Assembly (NCBI GenBank): GCA_018056145.1
Contig: JAGPGE010000397.1
Coordinates: forward strand, 1-5,917
DNA from: Armatimonadota bacterium
Lineage (GTDB): Bacteria > Armatimonadota > Zipacnadia > Zipacnadales > JABUFB01
Reading direction: 5' to 3'
DNA: 5,917 nucleotides
Below are positions 1 to 5,613 of the stretch, in pieces; within the stretch, counting starts at the first letter, position 1, and each line of letters begins with the position of its first letter. A model generated the notes under the pieces. That model was not told where the DNA came from. It saw only the letters and a program-made list of their open reading frames with translations, and searched no databases. The translations under genes and the position numbers were made by a program.

Positions 1-652
1 CCTTCAGGGCCGCGAATACCACGTCGTTCACTGCCTCGACGGTCCCAACCGCATCGACCCTGACCAGCTGACCCTTGGCCTCGTAGTAAGAAATCAGCGG
101 CTCGGTCTGGCGCTTGTACACATCCAGCCGCTGCGCGATGGCTTCCGCCTGATCGTCCGACCGCTGGTAAATCTTCCCGGAACAGCCTTCCTGCGGGCAG
201 GGGTCTCCCACGTCCACGCTGTCGCGGCTAATATGGAAGATCGTCTTGCAGGTATCGCACATGCGCCGCCCCGAGAGGCGGTCGATGAGCACCTGGTCGG
301 CTACTTCCATGTTCACCACGGTCGGCGGCTCCAGCCCGAGTTCCGCGATAGCCCCGTCCAGTGCTTCTGCCTGCGGGATCGTCCGCGGGAAGCCGTCAAG
401 CAGGAAGCCGTTAGCGCAGTCGGGCTCGCAGATCCGTTCGCGGACGATGCCCACGACCAGCTCATCCGGCACCAGGTTGCCCGCGTCCATGTACCGCTTG
501 GCCTCAAGGCCCAGTTCGGTACCCTTCGCAACCGCCGCGCGCAGCATGTCGCCCGTGGAGATGTGAGTGATCGCCAGGCGGTTCACCAGGAACTCAGCCT
601 GCGTTCCCTTGCCCGCGCCCGGAGGTCCGAGAAGGATCAGATTGGTTGCCAT
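1..652 (-). CDS. adk: Adenylate kinase, zinc-LID type (3' end outside window)
   Basis: Cytosolic adenylate kinase, converting ATP + AMP to 2 ADP. I translated it directly from the minus strand: 217 codons are visible and the frame is still open at the window edge, so only the last few residues are missing (family length is about 210-220). The Walker A loop GPPGAGKGT is at residues 9-17, the AMP-site motif TGDML at 33-37, and the DGFPRT motif at 86-91. The LID lies at about 125-165 and carries C132, C135, C152 and C157, so it is the zinc-binding long form; the second pair is spaced C-x4-C (CPQEGC) instead of the usual C-x2-C. QRSDD follows the LID as in the family. The ATG start has a GGAG ribosome site eight bases upstream. 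It follows secY by 37 bases, the usual secY-adk order. Confidence 0.97.
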   Translation of the reverse strand, partial: MATNLILLGPPGAGKGTQAEFLVNRLAITHISTGDMLRAAVAKGTELGLEAKRYMDAGNLVPDELVVGIVRERICEPDCANGFLLDGFPRTIPQAEALDGAIAELGLEPPTVVNMEVADQVLIDRLSGRRMCDTCKTIFHISRDSVDVGDPCPQEGCSGKIYQRSDDQAEAIAQRLDVYKRQTEPLISYYEAKGQLVRVDAVGTVEAVNDVVFAALK

Positions 653-689
653 GTCCGCATCTCCGTTCAAGGCGCCCGCGCGCCATAGC

Positions 690-2024
690 CTACGCCAGGA
701 AGCCCTGGTAGTGGCGCATCAACAACTGGGCTTCGATCTGTTGCATGGTGTCCAGCGCCACGCCGACCACAATCAGCAGGGACGTCCCGCCAACCAGTGT
801 GAAGGTGTCCACACCAGTAATCGTGCCGACGTAGTACTGCATCACGGCGATGACGCCCAAGAACAGCGCACCCGCCAGAGTGATTCGGAAAAGGATCTTG
901 TCCAGGTAGTCGCGGGTTCGTTCACCCGGCCGGATGCCCGGCACCGCCCCGCCGTTCTTCTGCAGGTTCTCCGCAATCTGCTCCGGGTTGAAGGTAACCG
1001 CGGTGTAGAAGTACGTGAACAGCACCACCAGGATGAAGTACAGCAGGGTCGCGAACCCATTGCGCCCCGGAGTCGTGAACTGAACCACCGCGAACAACGT
1101 GTTGCTGATGGCGTCTTCGCTGATCCCGATGCGACTGATGCTCTTCACAACGTCCGGGTTGCCCACGAACTGGGCAATGGTGGCCGGGAATAGGGCGATG
1201 GAGATCGCGAAGATGATCGGAATGACCCCCGCCTGGTTCACGCGGATCGGCAGGAAGCTGCTCTGCCCGCCATATACCTTATTGCCCTTGATCCGCTTGG
1301 CGTACTGCACTGGAATCTTCCGCTGCGCCTGCTGCACCTTGACGATCCCGTAGATGGTCGCCACGAAGATCAGCGCGAGAAAGGCGATGTTCGCAATGCC
1401 GATCTGCTCGTTGGCCCACATGGTCATGGTCTGGGCCACGTCCTGAGGCATCCTGGTCATGATCCCGACGAAAATGATGAGGCTGACGCCCTGGCCGATG
1501 CCGCGTTCCGTGATCATGTCGCCCATCCACATCAGGAAGGACGTTCCCGCGGTCATCATCAGTACGTCGAAAGCCACCATGAACGGCCCGCCGACGAAAG
1601 CCTGCCCCGCGCGGAACCAGCTGATCATCCCCACCGCCTGGAGCATGGCGAGAGCAACCGTCAGGTACTTCGTCCAGGAGTTGATCTTGCGCTGGCCGTA
1701 CTCGCCCTCTTTCTGCAGTTCCTCGAGAGACGGGATGGCCATGACCAGCAACTGGAAGATAATGGAAGCATTGATGTAGGGCATGATGCCCAGCGCGAAG
1801 ACCGAGAACCGCTTGAGTGACCCGCCGGCAAATGTGTCAAGGATCTCACCCAGCCCGAACCCGCCGCCACTGAACAACTGCGCAAGAGCTTCCTTGTCAA
1901 TTCCGGGAAGGGGCACGTGCGCGCACGCCACGTAGAGGGCGAACATCCACATGACGAACATGATGCGCTTGCGCACATCCGGCAGCTTGAGCGCCTGGGC
2001 AAGCCCGGCGAGTCGCTCTTTCAT
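690..2024 (-). CDS. secY: Protein translocase subunit SecY
   Basis: Channel-forming subunit of the SecYEG translocon in the inner membrane, which passes unfolded secretory proteins and inserts membrane proteins with SecA or ribosomes. The 444-residue protein has normal length and about ten hydrophobic segments (approximately residues 20-36, 73-97, 118-136, 147-168, 178-190, 209-229, 265-285, 324-344, 378-398, 405-425). Family signatures are visible: FALGIMPYINASIIFQ at 76-91 around TM2, and MGDMITERGIGQGVSLIIF at 167-185 in TM4-TM5. The cytosolic loop QRKIPVQYAKR at 235-245 and the basic loop near R365-R371 match the parts that contact SecA and the ribosome. The ATG start lies two bases after the rplO stop, so translation is probably coupled to L15. 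The stop is TAG. Nothing looks degraded. Confidence 0.98.
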   Translation of the reverse strand: MKERLAGLAQALKLPDVRKRIMFVMWMFALYVACAHVPLPGIDKEALAQLFSGGGFGLGEILDTFAGGSLKRFSVFALGIMPYINASIIFQLLVMAIPSLEELQKEGEYGQRKINSWTKYLTVALAMLQAVGMISWFRAGQAFVGGPFMVAFDVLMMTAGTSFLMWMGDMITERGIGQGVSLIIFVGIMTRMPQDVAQTMTMWANEQIGIANIAFLALIFVATIYGIVKVQQAQRKIPVQYAKRIKGNKVYGGQSSFLPIRVNQAGVIPIIFAISIALFPATIAQFVGNPDVVKSISRIGISEDAISNTLFAVVQFTTPGRNGFATLLYFILVVLFTYFYTAVTFNPEQIAENLQKNGGAVPGIRPGERTRDYLDKILFRITLAGALFLGVIAVMQYYVGTITGVDTFTLVGGTSLLIVVGVALDTMQQIEAQLLMRHYQGFLA

Positions 2025-2026
2025 CG

Positions 2027-2476
2027 TCAGATCACCTCGGCGGTGCCGCCGGCGTTCTCAATCTTCGCACGGGCCGATGCGCTGAAGGCGTTGGCCTTGA
2101 CGGTCAGGGCGTGGTTCAGTTCGCCCTCGCCCAGCACCTTGAGGCCATCCAGCAGCTTCTTGACGACCCCGGTCTCCACCAGGAGTTCGGGGGTCACTTC
2201 GGTACCCGCCTCGAAACCGGCCAGCGTCGCCACATTGACGATAGCGAACCGCTTGCGGAAGATCCCGATGTTGTGTGACTTATTGCTGATGCCGCGCAGG
2301 GTCGGCAGCCGCATGTACAGCGGGTTCTGCCCGCCCTGGAACCCCGGCGCCGTGTTGGTCCGGGCCTTCTGGCCCTTCTGGCCGCGCCCACTGGTCTTGC
2401 CCGAACCCGAGCCGTGGCCGCGCCCAACGCGCTTGCCGTCCTTCTGCTTTGTTCCCTCGAGGCTCTGATAGTCCAT
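2027..2476 (-). CDS. rplO: 50S ribosomal protein L15
   Basis: Large-subunit protein L15, which binds 23S rRNA late in 50S assembly. The basic, glycine-rich N-terminal extension is diagnostic: KRVGRGHGSGSGKTSGRG, followed by QKGQKAR and GFQGGQNPLYMRLP. The globular C-terminal part includes the region from VTPELLVETG to the end. Two in-frame ATGs exist, two codons apart (2482 and 2476). I chose 2476 because the upstream GGGAG is only one base from the first ATG but seven bases from the second, giving 149 residues beginning MDYQSLEG. It follows L30 by 42 bases and abuts secY with a two-base gap, ending in TGA. Length and composition are normal for the family. Confidence is high for identity, moderate for the exact start. 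Confidence 0.96.
   Translation of the reverse strand: MDYQSLEGTKQKDGKRVGRGHGSGSGKTSGRGQKGQKARTNTAPGFQGGQNPLYMRLPTLRGISNKSHNIGIFRKRFAIVNVATLAGFEAGTEVTPELLVETGVVKKLLDGLKVLGEGELNHALTVKANAFSASARAKIENAGGTAEVI
2030..2038 (-). promoter_or_regulatory. secY ribosome binding site inside the end of rplO
   Basis: On the minus strand GAGGTGATC precedes the secY ATG by five bases. All nine bases are complementary to the usual 3' tail of bacterial 16S rRNA (GAUCACCUC), assuming that tail is conserved here. The site is made of the last three L15 codons, so L15 termination and SecY initiation occur at the same place. This supports the chosen secY start and translational coupling. Confidence 0.7.
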
Positions 2477-2483
2477 GAACATG

Positions 2484-2518
2484 CTCCCGTCTGCCGGGGC
2501 GCCAAGCGCCGCCGGGAG
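2484..2518 (-). promoter_or_regulatory. Possible mRNA hairpin covering the rplO ribosome site
   Basis: The L30-L15 spacer can fold in two competing ways. One pairs CTCCCG (2484-2489, plus strand) with CGGGAG (2513-2518), plus an inner stem of 2498-2502 with 2506-2510; this would bury the GGGAG ribosome site of rplO. The other keeps the inner stem and extends it by a four-base CCGG/CCGG pairing with one bulged base, leaving the ribosome site free. This is visible by base pairing only. GC-rich spacers often fold by chance, so a regulatory role is speculative. Confidence 0.3.
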
Positions 2519-2710
2519 TTACTCGCTGACCGGATTGACCTCTACCAGGTGCCTAACCTTCTCGATCATGCCCTCGATCACAGGCGTGAGGTTGTGCTCC
2601 CGGGAGTCGTCCCGCTTCCGCAAACCCAGGGCACGCAGCGTCGCGCGCTGGGGCTGGGTGCAGCCGCAGTGGCTGCCTGTAAGGGTGACTTTCACTTTGC
2701 CGTTGGCCAT
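2519..2710 (-). CDS. rpmD: 50S ribosomal protein L30, variant
   Basis: Small large-subunit protein L30, which binds 23S rRNA. The 63-residue product has normal length for the bacterial form. It aligns without gaps to the family: KVKVTL at the first strand, then QRATLRALGLRKR at residues 21-33, TPVIEGMIEKVRHLVEV at 42-58. The odd part is residues 13-17, SHCGC. In typical bacterial L30 this position reads S-x-I-G-R; here the Ile and Arg are both Cys (C15, C17) while the central Gly is kept. The reading was checked on the nucleotide level. The ATG has AGGAG eight bases upstream, and the stop is TAA. It starts only 37 bases after rplR, where rpsE (S5) would normally intervene. Identity is firm despite the variant loop. 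Confidence 0.94.
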   Translation of the reverse strand: MANGKVKVTLTGSHCGCTQPQRATLRALGLRKRDDSREHNLTPVIEGMIEKVRHLVEVNPVSE

Positions 2711-2747
2711 CAGGTTCACTCCTGTGCTTGTGCTGCCGGTACGCCGA

Positions 2748-3116
2748 TCAGAACTGCAGGCCGCCCTCGCGCGCGCTTTCCGCAACAGCCTTGATCCGGC
2801 CGTGATAGGGCCAACCCGAGCGATCGAACACCACTGCAACGATGCCCTTCTCAAGGGCGCGCTGCGCCACCAGGGCCCCAACCTTCGCGGCGGCCGCGAT
2901 GTTCCCAGTCTGCCCGTTTTCGTCACTCACGCCGGCCTCACGGGTGGACGCGGCACACAGCGTCCTCCCCGCGCGGTCGTCGATGATCTGGGCGTACGTG
3001 TGGTCAAGACTCCGCGTGACACAGAGCCGGGGCCGCTCGGCTGTGCCGGATATCTTCAACCTGAGGCGCGCGTGGCGCTTGACACGGCTCTTGGTCCGAT
3101 CTCGTTCCGTCCTCAC
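2748..3116 (-). CDS. rplR: 50S ribosomal protein L18
   Basis: Large-subunit protein L18, which with L5 (and L25 where present) binds 5S rRNA and anchors it in the central protuberance. The 122-residue product has full family length. A basic N-terminal tail (residues 1-20) is followed by the conserved RPRLCVTRS strand at 28-36 and the C-terminal block FDRSGWPYHGRIKAVAESAR at 97-116, ending GGLQF as L18 does. The start is GTG, supported by GAGGTG six bases upstream; no ATG gives a better N-terminus. It sits 111 bases after rplF, an unusually wide spacer. Its intact C-terminus matters because the next gene is L30 and not S5, so the missing rpsE did not take part of rplR with it. Confidence 0.97.
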   Translation of the reverse strand: MRTERDRTKSRVKRHARLRLKISGTAERPRLCVTRSLDHTYAQIIDDRAGRTLCAASTREAGVSDENGQTGNIAAAAKVGALVAQRALEKGIVAVVFDRSGWPYHGRIKAVAESAREGGLQF

Positions 3117-3227
3117 TGTCTACACCTCTGATTTCCAGCGCCGCGGCAACGGCCGACCTGACTAGCCACTGCCGCCGGGCCCCAGGTGCCTGACAACTAT
3201 CCGGGGCTCCGCCTGCGCGTATCTCTG
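3117..3227 (-). other. Wide L6-L18 spacer with one weak hairpin
   Basis: The 111 bases between the rplF stop and the rplR start contain no recognisable small gene; short minus-strand frames through it resemble nothing I know. The best structure I see pairs 3179-3186 with 3201-3207 (GCCCC/GGGGC plus GG/CC with one bulged base, 14-base loop). There is no T tract after it, so it is not a standard intrinsic terminator. The last part holds the GAGGTG ribosome site of rplR. Confidence 0.4.
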
Positions 3228-3776
3228 CTAGCCGCCGACCTTGGCCGACTTGCCGGCCTTGCGCCGCACCTTTTCACCCGAATACCGAATGCCCTTGCCC
3301 TTGTAGGGCTCCACCGGGCGAACCTTCCGGATGTTTGCGGCGACCTGCCCTACGACCTGCTTGTCGCAGCCCTTGACGATGATGACCTGCTGCCCCTGAG
3401 TGCTGATCTCGGTGCCCTCGGCCGGCTCAATCAGGACTTCGTGGCTGTAGCCAACACGCAGCTTGAGGTTCTTGCCCTCCATGTCGCCCCGGTAGCCGAC
3501 GCCCTGGATCTCAAGGCGCTTCTCGAAGCCCTCGCTGACGCCATGAACCATGTTGGCCACGAGCGCGCGGGAGAGCCCGTGCAACGCCCGGACCTCGCGC
3601 GTCTCGCTCCGCCGCGCCAGGGTGATGGTATTGTCGGCGATGGTGACCTCAATCTCGGGTGCGAGCTGCTGCTCAAGCTCCCCCAGAGGGCCCTTGACCT
3701 TCACCACGTTGCCGGCCTCGACGCCGACCTTGACCTTGTCAGGGATGGGTATGGGATTCCTGCCTACTCGAGACAT
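3228..3776 (-). CDS. rplF: 50S ribosomal protein L6
   Basis: Large-subunit protein L6, located near the factor-binding site by the sarcin-ricin loop and L7/L12 stalk base. The 182-residue product has the normal length and the two tandem alpha/beta domains. The N-terminus SRVGRNPIPIP is typical. Domain one includes the segment around VKGPLGELEQQL (28-39), domain two starts near LEIQGVGYR. The C-terminal L6 signature is present as PYKGKGIRYSGEKVRRKAGK at about 157-176. The ATG is preceded by GGGAG nine bases upstream. It lies 52 bases after rpsH and ends in TAG, 111 bases before rplR. Nothing unusual is seen in the protein itself. Confidence 0.98.
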   Translation of the reverse strand: MSRVGRNPIPIPDKVKVGVEAGNVVKVKGPLGELEQQLAPEIEVTIADNTITLARRSETREVRALHGLSRALVANMVHGVSEGFEKRLEIQGVGYRGDMEGKNLKLRVGYSHEVLIEPAEGTEISTQGQQVIIVKGCDKQVVGQVAANIRKVRPVEPYKGKGIRYSGEKVRRKAGKSAKVGG

Positions 3777-3828
3777 CGAGACTCGCTCCCGATCCGAAGT
3801 TTCTTGTACTCCCCGAACGCACAGCTAA

Positions 3829-4224
3829 CTACCAGATGAAGCCCAGCACTTCGCCGCCAATACCGCGCCGCCGGGCCTCGCGCGCCGTCAGCACGCCCTG
3901 ACTGGTGGAAACGATGGCGATGCCCAGTCCGCCAAGCACGCGGGGAAGATCTTCCTTCCCGCAGTACACCCGCCGGCCGGGCTTGCTCACACGCTTGAGC
4001 CCCTTGATGACGGGCTGGCGGTGATCATCGTACTTCAACCGGATGCGAAGATCCCGGCCCTTGCCCACGAGTTGGAACCCGCGGATGTAGCCCTCATCAT
4101 GGAGGATCTTGGCGATCTCCAGCTTGATCTTGGACATTGGCACACGCACGTTCGTGTGCCGCGACTCTGCGGCGTTCCGAATTCGCGTCAGCATGTCGGC
4201 GATGGGGTCGCTAACGGCAGCCAT
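3829..4224 (-). CDS. rpsH: 30S ribosomal protein S8
   Basis: Small-subunit protein S8, an early assembly protein that binds helix 21 of 16S rRNA. In E. coli it also represses spc operon translation by binding the mRNA at the rplE start. The 131-residue product is full length. The N-terminal domain shows DPIADMLTRIRNA at 6-18 and VPMSKIKLEIAKIL further on. The C-terminal rRNA-binding domain has the conserved STSQGVLTAREARRRGIGGE block and ends VLGFIW. The ATG has a strong AGGAGG site seven bases upstream and the stop is CTA on the plus strand (TAG). It follows rpsN after a 108-base, hairpin-rich spacer, the second-widest gap in the window. Whether S8 autoregulates this operon cannot be told from sequence. 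Confidence 0.98.
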   Translation of the reverse strand: MAAVSDPIADMLTRIRNAAESRHTNVRVPMSKIKLEIAKILHDEGYIRGFQLVGKGRDLRIRLKYDDHRQPVIKGLKRVSKPGRRVYCGKEDLPRVLGGLGIAIVSTSQGVLTAREARRRGIGGEVLGFIW

Positions 4225-4332
4225 GCCAGTTCCTCCTGCTGGGCCCTATGCTGGGCATGCAACAAACGGCCTGATTCCGTCAAAGGTTGCTGCGGGGGAC
4301 TCCCGCCACGGGGCGTATCGCCCACGGACCGA
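4225..4332 (-). promoter_or_regulatory. Structured S14-S8 spacer (several hairpins)
   Basis: This 108-base spacer holds no recognised gene but a run of inverted repeats. In transcript order they are: GGGCG/CGCCC with a three-base loop (4311-4323); GCGGG/CCCGC with a five-base loop (4292-4306); a nested pair GCAAC/GTTGC enclosing ACGG/CCGT (4259-4290); and GCCC/GGGC with a six-base loop (4243-4256). The AGGAGG site of rpsH follows unpaired. None has a T tract, so they are not ordinary terminators. They may affect mRNA processing, stability or rpsH translation, but each stem is short and the DNA is GC-rich, so chance folding is possible. Confidence 0.35.
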
Positions 4333-4518
4333 CTACCAACTCGACTTCGTGATACCCGGGATGTTCCCCGCCAGGGCGTTCTCCCGGAAGCAGATGCGGC
4401 AGAGGCCGAACTTGCGCATGTAAGCTCGCCGACGTCCGCACAGACTGCACCGGTTATACGCCCTGACAGCGAACTTCGGTTCCCGCTTCTGTTTCGCAAT
4501 CCACGATTTGCGTGCCAC
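4333..4518 (-). CDS. rpsN: 30S ribosomal protein S14, zinc-binding type
   Basis: Small-subunit protein S14 in the head of the 30S subunit, contacting 16S rRNA late in assembly. At 61 residues it is the short, zinc-dependent (C+) form often called type Z, not the roughly 100-residue form of E. coli. The zinc ligands are C24, C27, C40 and C43 (RCSLCGR then GLCRICFRE), and the protein ends GITKSSW as this form does. The start is GTG, fixed by the family N-terminus ARKSWIAK and by an AGGAGG site eight bases upstream. It lies 56 bases after rplE. A zinc-free paralogue may exist elsewhere in the genome but is not in this window. Confidence 0.97.
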   Translation of the reverse strand: MARKSWIAKQKREPKFAVRAYNRCSLCGRRRAYMRKFGLCRICFRENALAGNIPGITKSSW

Positions 4519-4574
4519 GCTGCGTGCCTCCTGATGGTTGCCCGGGCTGTGCGCCCGCGCCGGCCTTGCTCGCT

Positions 4575-5141
4575 CTACCCCTCGGGCCGGGCCAGCGGAA
4601 GACCAAGACCCTCGAGGAACGCTTGGGCTTCCTCGTCGGTCCGGGCCGTCGTTACGATGGTGATGTCCATCCCGCGCTGTGTCTTCACATCGTCATAGTT
4701 CAACTCGGGGAAGATCAGCTGGTCATTGATGCCCAGACTGTAATTCCCGCGACCGTCGAAAGAGTTCCGGGGCACTCCGCGGAAGTCGCGAATGCGCGGC
4801 AGGGCGATGTTGAACAGCCTGTCCACGAACTCCCACGCACGGTCCCCGCGAATGGTCACGCGGCAACCGACCATTGCGCCGGCGCGAACCTGGAACGAAG
4901 CGATGGACTTGCGCGCCCGAGTGATGCACGGACGCTGCCCGGTGATCAGGGCCATCTCCCGCATCGCCGTCTCCATGATCTGCCCGGCCTCGGGGCCCGA
5001 CTTGGCCTCCGAAATGCCCATGTTCACGCAGACCTTGACAAGTCGCGGCGCCTGCATCACGTTGTGGAAACCGAAGCGCTCGATGAGCTTCGGGCGCAAT
5101 TCAGTCTCGTACATCTCTTTCAGTCTCGGCTTGACAGACAT
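4575..5141 (-). CDS. rplE: 50S ribosomal protein L5
   Basis: Large-subunit protein L5, which binds 5S rRNA in the central protuberance and contacts P-site tRNA. The 188-residue product starts MSVKPRLKEMYE and includes the conserved PRLVKVCVNMGISEAK (32-47), the segment ITGQRPCITRARKSIASFQVR, and the C-terminal block around FPELNYDD and RGMDITIVTTARTDEEA. Length is just above the usual 179-187 because of a short tail after the last helix. I chose the ATG at 5141, which matches the family start and has AGGGA six bases upstream. The frame stays open 24 codons further to a TTG, but those residues do not resemble L5. It follows rplX by 78 bases; that spacer holds a hairpin, GCCGC/GCGGC at 5191-5204. 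Confidence 0.97.
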   Translation of the reverse strand: MSVKPRLKEMYETELRPKLIERFGFHNVMQAPRLVKVCVNMGISEAKSGPEAGQIMETAMREMALITGQRPCITRARKSIASFQVRAGAMVGCRVTIRGDRAWEFVDRLFNIALPRIRDFRGVPRNSFDGRGNYSLGINDQLIFPELNYDDVKTQRGMDITIVTTARTDEEAQAFLEGLGLPLARPEG

Positions 5142-5219
5142 CCTGTTTCCCTGCGCTTTCACTTGCCGCCGTTGTCCGCGACGTTCCTGCGCCGCGCGAG
5201 CGGCTGGGTTCAACAGCGC

Positions 5220-5564
5220 TTACTCGTCAATTGCAGCCTTGCAGCGCTTGCAGTAGCGGACGGGCTGGCCCCTATCGTTGCGCTTGTTCGCGATTCGGGT
5301 CGGCGCGTCGCACGACGGGCAGATCAGCATCACGTTGGACACATGGATCGGGCCGGGGGACTCAACAATGCCGCCCTGCCGGACCTTCTGCGAAGCACGC
5401 ACCGCGCGCTTGATGATGTTGACCCCGTCAACAAAGATCCGCTCTTTGTCGGGCATAACGCTGATGACGCGACCGCGCCTGGGATGGCGCCGGGTCGAGC
5501 GGTCCTTACCCGCGATCACCAGCACTTCATCGCCCTTCTTGATGTTCAGCTTGTTCTTCTGCAT
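5220..5564 (-). CDS. rplX: 50S ribosomal protein L24 with zinc-ribbon tail
   Basis: Large-subunit protein L24, an assembly-initiator that binds the 5' domain of 23S rRNA near the peptide exit. The 114-residue product starts MQKNKLNIKKGDEV and has the N-terminal KOW domain with VIAGKD at 16-21, then FVDGVNIIKRAV and GGIVESPGPIHVSNVMLICP. The C-terminal half carries four cysteines, C82, C85, C105 and C108, the zinc-ribbon tail seen in many bacterial L24 proteins but not in E. coli. After GKD the loop reads RSTRRHPRRGRV, about five residues longer than the usual GKDKGKRGKV spacing. The ATG has GGGAG nine bases upstream. It lies 49 bases after rplN. An in-frame extension up to 5738 overlaps rplN and is not used. 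Confidence 0.97.
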   Translation of the reverse strand: MQKNKLNIKKGDEVLVIAGKDRSTRRHPRRGRVISVMPDKERIFVDGVNIIKRAVRASQKVRQGGIVESPGPIHVSNVMLICPSCDAPTRIANKRNDRGQPVRYCKRCKAAIDE

Positions 5565-5613
5565 CCTGCTCTTCTCCCTGTGTGCCGGCGGGCCAGTCAA
5601 GAGTAATGCGCGG

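Noticed and set aside
567..1193. 208-codon open frame on the plus strand
   Set aside because: Antisense to adk and secY, both unmistakable; no recognisable motifs.
2477..2482. Alternative L15 start two codons upstream
   Set aside because: The ribosome site would be only one base from this ATG; the ATG at 2476 has proper spacing.
2711..2926. In-frame upstream extension of L30 through rplR
   Set aside because: It overlaps rplR in another frame; the L30 family start is the ATG at 2710 with AGGAG upstream.
4292..4323. Hairpins after rpsN as intrinsic terminators
   Set aside because: No T tract follows on the transcribed strand, and the operon clearly continues with rpsH.
5142..5213. In-frame 24-codon extension of L5 from a TTG
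   Set aside because: The added residues are not L5-like, and the ATG at 5141 matches the family N-terminus and has a ribosome site.
4512..5606. 364-codon open frame on the plus strand
   Set aside because: It lies antisense across rplE, rplX and the spacers between them, has low-complexity composition typical of antisense frames in GC-rich DNA, and resembles no family I know.
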